DNA of 64,000 nucleotides. Origin: Hemibagrus wyckioides (lineage: Eukaryota; Chordata; Actinopteri; Siluriformes; Bagridae). The translations under genes and the position numbers were made by a program. The stretch covers positions 13,238,657 through 13,302,656 of the forward strand of contig NC_080718.1 of NCBI RefSeq assembly GCF_019097595.1. Reading direction: 5' to 3'. Shown here piece after piece: positions 57,760-64,000 of the stretch; position 1 is the first letter of the stretch, and each line of letters opens with the position of its first letter. Below the pieces are notes generated by a model, which saw only the letters and a program-made list of their open reading frames with translations, searched no databases and had not been told where the DNA came from.

Positions 57760-58935
57760 TATATTTTTCCAGTGTATACCAATAAGGTGTCAATTTGTTA
57801 TTTTTCCCTGAAATCCAACTATGCATATAAATCAGAAACTAAATTTTGATTTCTAATAAATTTTTAGTATCCTTGGATTATCAGCTCTTTGTCCAATGAG
57901 TTTTTAAAATACAGCTTAATAATAGAGCTAAAAAATGAACCTTTCATAATTCCTATACATATATAATTAATATAGTGTCACATATTAAGATGTTAAAAAA
58001 ACTGCTATATAATTCAGATTGTGACGCATATAATGAATGCAATGCCATTTTGTCCCATATGACCCACCCTAGAAATGATCTGTTTGCAAGTGTGCCCCAA
58101 TGGCTGTAATCCTAACAGGAGGATTGCACAAAATTGAATTTGTACCTCATTACTGTGATCTAGTGGACTGAAAGCAAATGATCTGTAGTCCCATTTGGCT
58201 GAGATTTATACACTGATTGTTTACAAACAACATGATGGCGGCGATATCATTCTCCCACTTCATCTGCTGATTTGCTGATACACAGTGCCCGGGATGTTTC
58301 ATTGTGCCATAAAGCAGGTCTCAGAGGCACTCAACATCACATATTTGTCTACTAAACAGGTTTTTGTCATCATTGTCATCATGCCACTGGCAGAGAAAAA
58401 CAGATCTGTATGTATCATCCTCACAGAGTCGCAGTGTATGAGATTACATCATCTTCATGAACTGGGGTCACTTAATCCACTCCAGACATACTGGACTTTC
58501 AGGCATTAGCAAGAAATACTAACAGATATGCTGATTTCTGCTGAAAGAGTAGGTTGGAAATATATGCAGCTACTTAACACTATAACTCTACTCATTATAA
58601 TTAGAGTAAAATATGTGAGGGATTGAGTGCTTTCATGGGATGACATAAACTAAAAGCTTCTATTTTTTTTGCTCTCTTATGGTATTGCTTTGGTGATAGG
58701 GCTCTTTGATGTGCCTGATGATTCGTGTGAAAAATGAATTCAGTCTCCTCACTAGTCTGCAGAGAGGTGACTTACATTACAAAGCTTCCCAGATCGAGGA
58801 TATGGAGCTGACCTGCGTGTGAACCTGTCGCACTCATATTTGGATGGTGGAGCCATTTCTCATGTTTCCTCAACACAGTCTGCCTTGTGGGAGCTGGCTG
58901 CTTAAACACTCTCTCTCCCTTTCTCGCTGTCTCTT
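57760..58935. other. Unique sequence, nothing recognised
   Basis: No gene or repeat family recognised. 58090-58270 is repeat-free and could be conserved. Confidence 0.45.
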
Positions 58936-58937
58936 TC

Positions 58938-58940
<3 letters not shown>

Positions 58941-58973
<33 letters not shown>
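58941..58973. repeat. (CT)n microsatellite
   Basis: About 16 CT units with imperfect CT-rich flanks. It accounts for an Arg/Glu-rich minus-strand frame (58772-59041). Confidence 0.95.
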
Positions 58974-58976
<3 letters not shown>

Positions 58977-60415
58977 CGCCGTCTCTGTTGTAAGCCGAGC
59001 TGCCAAAGGGTCCAGATGATGTCATGCTGAGCACTCAGCAAAGAGCTCTGATGTTATCAGCTCATGCAGAGCAGCTGAGCAATCGCAATCTTGCTCATTC
59101 TCTTCCTCATCTTCAGCATCCTCACCTTCCTAATCTTAATAATTACTAATTCTAATACTACTTTACTGTAGCTGTTGAGCATGAGGCGCATCGTAGGACT
59201 GCAGTGACACATGTGTGGTTAACTCACTTGTGACTCAATGATAGTAGTCATCCATGCACACTGTCATCAGTCCCCCATGAGAAATGCAGTGACTGAAGCT
59301 CTGGTTGCAAGCACATGTTTTAATGATTTGCTGACAGATCATTAAAGAAAAGTCCCTGGTTTAAATCCTCTAAGGAGGCAGCAGCTGGCCAGTAAATGTG
59401 GCACAGACTTTTTTTTGTATCCTAAAAATCTTGTCTAAATTCTAGTATGTGATCTTATAACTCTTTAGATGGTGAATCAATATTCAGGAACTGCAGAGTG
59501 TAATGAATAAAAACATGCAGTAACACGAGTTTGGCTCCTGACCTTCCTGTGCTCTCAGTGTGTGTATGCTGGAGAGCGGAAGAGCAGCGAATGACTCAGA
59601 CACACTTGTTAGGAGGTGATGTCATGTGCAGTTTGTGTGAAAACAGCAGTCAGTTGCATGAAACCTGTCCCTATATAAACCACAGAATTGTGCTTACTGC
59701 CTGCGGTGGGTGATTTCATCAGCCAATAGCCTGCTCATACAGCAGCTGTAGCATGTGTCAGAAACAGGACTTTTTTTTTCCATTTCATTCCTACAGAGAT
59801 TTAGACACACATACAGCCTGCACCTACACTGCGGTACGGAGTGAACTGCAGTACTCTCGCAGATCTGCCTGTTCATTGAAAGCTGAGAATTACTGTAATG
59901 CCTGAGTAGGGATGACAGCATACCGGTGATGTCATGCTCCTTGCTGTCACCTGATTCATCATTAGCAGAGCTGTCACTGTTTCTGGTTAAGATGACAGTT
60001 TAACATTTTTTATTTAACTTACAAATAAGCCATTGACTAAAACATGCAGCTTCGATGGTTTAAAGTAATCTTGGCTATTCAGACATTCTGAAAAGCGCTG
60101 AAAAGTATTCATGCGATCTGTGATCATTTTTTTTCACATGGCTGTTTCAGTTAGAAAATATACACTGTAATTCCAAGCTCTGATTTCATCTGCCCTCCAA
60201 TCAATGTACACTGTCAGAAGGACTGATGATCATAAAGAAGCCCTATTAACCGCAGGGAAAGTGTCCAAAATCGGAATTCCACCTGATCTTATAAACTCTA
60301 AAGTAATGTGAAAGCCAGTCATTTATCAGCCAATTCACAAATAGGCTTAAACAGTGGAATTACACTTTGGAAATGAATAAGTGAATTACTGTTGCATTGA
60401 TTTCTATAGTGTAGT
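58974..60415. other. Unique sequence, nothing recognised
   Basis: No gene or repeat family recognised. Confidence 0.45.
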
Positions 60416-60419
60416 GGGA

Positions 60420-60725
60420 AAATGAGGAATGAGGCCTGATGTGTCCATGAGCACGTAGGAAGCCCTTTGCTGATATTTCATTTTATGAATGTGGAAAGTC
60501 TTACATAAGGTTGAAAAGCGAAAAGGCCTCTGGTGACTGAAGGGCAGACCGCTGACCCTTTTAAGAGAGCCGTTAGACCTTTAATGCAGATCATTTCAAA
60601 CTGTAGTCCATCATATTATTACAGCACTTAATTGACCACCAATGCAACATTGCTGACCTGACAAAAATGCAAATTTTGAATCTAATCATGGTAATATGCC
60701 TGATTGCTTTCTAGCATCACTTTAG
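60420..60725. promoter_or_regulatory. Enhancer-like block, possible conserved noncoding element
   Basis: Repeat-free with CACTTAATTGACCACCAATG, AAAATGCAAATTTTGAATCT (octamer-like ATGCAAAT) and CTAATCATGGTAATATGCC. Motif mix as in other putative enhancer blocks here. Confidence 0.35.
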
Positions 60726-61422
60726 TTTATTAAAACATTAGTGTTTTTAAAGAGATCTGAAAAAAAATCACATGTAGAAAGCTCGCTGTTAAGAGACTTG
60801 TTGTTGGATTATATAGTTTATTACAGGGGTTCTCAAACGTTTGCATCCAGAGACCACTTGAACTCTACTGACCTCCTTGTTAGAAAGTATTTCACGATAT
60901 TATTTACGATAACATTGATAACAGTGCAACAGAGCTTTTTATTCCTGAATCTTTAAATGAAAGGACACATAAGGCATAGGTTATTAACATTATTTATTGG
61001 ACAGCTTGTTTTTGAGTAACGGAATTTTGGATTAAATCCATTCAATTCAATTGAGCAGTCAATTTATAATAACTGTATAATAAATAGAATAACATTGATA
61101 ATGGGGTGTAGGTTGGGAATTCTATCTCTGTAGTTAAATTAAAAGATCGCTGATGCCTGGGTCCCAACTGTTTATTATACAGTGTCTGCTTAAAAAGCTT
61201 ATTGTGGGAAAACCAGAAACTTACACACTAATTTAATTATATATTCGCTCTGAAAATATAGACCAAACCATCTTCATTAGCAGTTATTGAATAAAACGTA
61301 TATATTACGATAAACTTGGTAAGCACTTTACAGATGCTAGACAGCAAGTTAAAAAAAAAGACACTTACGGGAGTGTGAATGGAAATAATGGTGGAGGATG
61401 ACACCAATGCACTCTCTATAGC

Positions 61423-61425
61423 CTC

Positions 61426-61467
<42 letters not shown>

Positions 61468-61510
61468 ACACACACACACACATACACACACAAACACACA
61501 GACACACAGA
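61423..61510. repeat. Compound (CT)n-(CA)n microsatellite
   Basis: About 20 CT units followed by about 20 CA units with ATACA and AAACA interruptions. It underlies the minus-strand frame at 61237-61497. Confidence 0.97.
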
Positions 61511-62375
61511 GAAACATAAGACTAAAGCCTAAACAGGTTCGGTTACAGTCAGAGCTTCTCCTGCCCTAAGAGCACCACCTACTGACAGCTCCCATGATTC
61601 ATTCTCCCTCAACACGTGTATTTATCTCTGTTTGTTTGTTTTTTTTCATGTGCATGCATATATATGTAGGATTATTCCCTATAATCAGACAAAGGTTATA
61701 TAGAAAAAGGGAAAGAGTAATACACAGTTCTCAGAAGATGAGACATAATTAGTTAAAGAGGACATGCGTTTCTTCTTCTGTTAGAAAATAAAAGATGAGT
61801 GAAATGTGATCTAAGTGAGGAGCATTCAATTGTATGTGACTTTAGCTGTTAAATAAATAGGACTGATATGTGTGTATAGTCACTGGCCTGGAAAAAAAGT
61901 AAAGATGTTTATCCTGTCAAAAAAGCTTGAATAATTAGAAGGAAATGTGGTTTCTTTTGTAAAATACTGCAAGTATATCAGATTTTTGTTGTTGTTTGTT
62001 TGTTAATTTCAAATCCTATTTTAACAGTCCTTGTGTACGTACTGCAGTAACAGCAGTGTGTAAGTGTTCTCTCCTTTCTGGCTATTTTCCCCCCAACTGG
62101 ACCTTAACAATTGTGCAGGAGAGAAATAATGGAGCAGCATGAAACAATCTGATGACTGTGTCTAGCCTCCACGTCTACTACAATGTACTGTTTATCAATC
62201 TACACAGTCCAGAGTGTGTTCCACTTCTTCTACTGAAAACTCTTAAAGTCCAGAAGTACAAAGACTAAAGGAGGTTCATCTAGGTCACTGAATGAAATAA
62301 TTCAGTAAAAATTGCATTTGTTGGACACCACCACAGCAAGTGCAAAATGAAAATAAATGCTCACTGCATCTTACT
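61511..62375. other. Unique sequence, nothing recognised
   Basis: No gene or repeat family recognised. Confidence 0.45.
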
Positions 62376-62379
62376 CCAG

Positions 62380-62725
62380 AGTTGATGGACAGTCTGAGGT
62401 TGCAAGCAAACAGATCTCCCTCGAAAGCTTCTTAGCAAATCTCGTGAGGGACTGAATTACATATTTCCAAGATGAGGTTTCGGGGTCAAGATCAAAGTCA
62501 AGGCCCTGTCATTTCTCATCTCGTTCTTCAGCCAAGCAAACAGGCCTTAATTGTCGATATGGTGCACGGGAATTGACACCTGTGACTCCCCGCTGGTGGG
62601 TTCTGACACCCTGGCGTTCACCTTGTCATGAGAGGCTGAGGCAGACTTTGAAAACGGTCTAGCCGATGCTTAAAAAAAGCGCAGCAATTTATGAAAGCTG
62701 AAATGAAAAAGGTGACTGATCAATG
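62380..62725. promoter_or_regulatory. Repeat-free block, possible conserved noncoding element
   Basis: Even composition, CpGs retained (TCGATATGGTGCACGG, AACGGTCTAGCCGATGC), with GCCTTAATTGTCGATA, CAAAGTCAAGG (orphan nuclear receptor-like) and GACTGATCAATGAAATTG. No frame or splice pattern. Confidence 0.35.
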
Positions 62726-62884
62726 AAATTGTTCATATAGGTAGATCCCTGCTGTGCAGATAAACTTACTGCTGATATTCTTGCTCCTTAGATGCTGATC
62801 TAACATCAAGATCGATACAGAGAGCTAGTCATGCATGGAGAAGGTGTGGAAGAATGCACTGCACACTGCATGATAAGGAGATGA

Positions 62885-62904
62885 TACATACATACATACA
62901 TACA
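62885..62904. repeat. Short (ATAC)n
   Basis: Five CATA units. Confidence 0.9.
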
Positions 62905-63039
62905 GTTTTTGAACATGTCTTTTTTCAACTTTCTGTATTTACTTAAACTCATTAAGTAAATGATGCCTTCAATATGCAAACTGCTTTAGATGAGCAACAT
63001 CTAAAGTCTAATGTTTGTCTAATGTATTTGCATGTTGTG

Positions 63040-63285
63040 AACCACACAGACTTATTTTTCTCTACTTGTTCTGTGGTGTACTGTATTGTATGTTACAGTC
63101 CTGTCTTGCACTGTTTGCACGCATGTGAATATTTTGCTTTTATTTTTTAGCCCTTAGTTCTATGTTGTGTTATGTAGCTCTTGTGTCTTTATGTAGCACC
63201 AGGGTCCTGGAGGACTGTTGTCTAATGTCACTATGTACTGCATCAGCTATATTTGGTTGAAATTACAATATTATCTTCTTGGCTT
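63040..63285 (+). mobile_element. Fish retroposon 3' region
   Basis: CTGTCTTGCACTGTTTGCAC, TATGTAGCACCAGGGTCCTG, GAGGACTGTTGTCTAATGTC, ACTATGTACTGCATCAGCTA and ATTTGGTTGAAATTACAATA follow the order of a common fish retroposon 3' end ('...ggtcctggaggaacgttgtctcatttcactgtgtactg...tggttgaaatgacaataaa'). The usual (CTTGA)n tail is decayed. Confidence 0.7.
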
Positions 63286-64000
63286 GCCTTTTTTGTAACG
63301 TCTTTAGAAGGGTGCTAACTTGATCAGCAAAAGCATAAACTCTCTTTCATCTAAGACCAGAAGCTGAATCTGAATCATTTGTTAAACCATTATATATTCT
63401 AAATATACTTGAACAATTTGCCACATCTGTTTGTAGCTGCTTTAGGCACCAGCAAGCAGATAAATAATATTACTGAGAGCAAGCATGGTGACTTTTGCAT
63501 TATGGATGCTCTTGGCTTGACCTGAAAATAAAAAAGAAATAAATCTGTTTACACTGTTTCAGCTCATGTCCGTTATAGCGGTTGTGGAAAACAATGTGCC
63601 CTCTTTACAAAACCCCTGAAACTTTACTTTCACTAGCTTTTAAAGATATGCCTGAAAGTGTGACAGTAACACAAAAATAAGCTTTGGACCAGCATTGACC
63701 ACTCCAGGGCATTATGAATAAATAATAAATAATTCTACGATCCTCCAGCTTGCGTGTCCGCCGGCACATAGATGTTGATGCAGCACCAGAAGAACAAATG
63801 AATAAATAAGTTCAGAATCTCAGGATGGACCTTCCACCACCATCAACACAAACATCTCCTTTTCTTAGTCCCGATGCTGGAGGGGAAAATGGATGTACCT
63901 TGCAATAGAAGGAAGTGTTTGCCACAAGAAGTCTGCCATGCTACCACTCAAAGACTAAATTGTTATCATATTACAGCTATATCCAAGGGGCAGAGTGGAT
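63286..64000. other. Unique sequence, nothing recognised
   Basis: No gene, RNA gene or repeat family recognised up to the window edge. Confidence 0.45.

Noticed and set aside
58772..59041. Arg/Glu-rich minus-strand frame resembling an RE-repeat protein
   Set aside because: Product of the (CT)n microsatellite read as GAGAGA on the minus strand.

Overview
The window looks like a gene desert or the inside of a very large intron from a ray-finned fish. I see no complete protein-coding gene, no rRNA or tRNA gene and no CRISPR array. The case for a teleost (otophysan/catfish-like is my impression, not proven) rests on AT-rich sequence packed with dinucleotide, TTA, GATA and CT microsatellites, and on many fragments of repeats I know from fish genomes: a tRNA-headed SINE, Tc1-like transposons, a DIRS-like retroelement, a Tigger/pogo element and fold-back MITEs. 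Repeat assignments rest on recognised motifs and on memory of family consensus sequences; no search was run. The open reading frames are short and fit chance for AT-rich DNA, or they run through microsatellites and transposon remains.

Layout. 1-12 kb: mostly unique sequence with one SINE, a possible 39-nt microexon on the minus strand (5693-5731), two enhancer-like blocks (6890-7110, 7550-7820) and a small MITE (11232-11373). 12-22 kb: a minus-strand SINE, a 321-bp fold-back MITE (13420-13740), an enhancer-like block with three octamer motifs (15530-15800), two degraded DNA-transposon copies and a 95-bp SINE flanked by a perfect 16-bp target-site duplication. 22-32 kb: a Tigger/pogo remnant keeping a CENP-B-like helix-turn-helix coding segment, a decayed DIRS-like element on the minus strand, and an internally deleted Tc1-type element whose catalytic spacing matches the DD36E group. 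32-44 kb: a second SINE with a 16-bp duplication, an 80-bp near-perfect inverted repeat around an (AT)n core, and a SINE split by a later insertion that carries a 21-bp minisatellite. 44-64 kb: more repeat fragments, two minus-strand Tc1 copies near 53-55 kb, and several non-repetitive blocks that look like conserved noncoding DNA.

No genes act together here. The plausible function is regulatory: the non-repetitive blocks rich in homeodomain (ATTA) and octamer (ATGCAAAT) motifs resemble enhancers around vertebrate developmental genes, but conservation cannot be tested from one sequence. The most notable structural items are the palindrome at 36282-36570, the DIRS remnant at 28660-30230, the Tc1 copy at 30555-31354 and the nested insertion at 39770-40775. 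I found no convincing new biological system.
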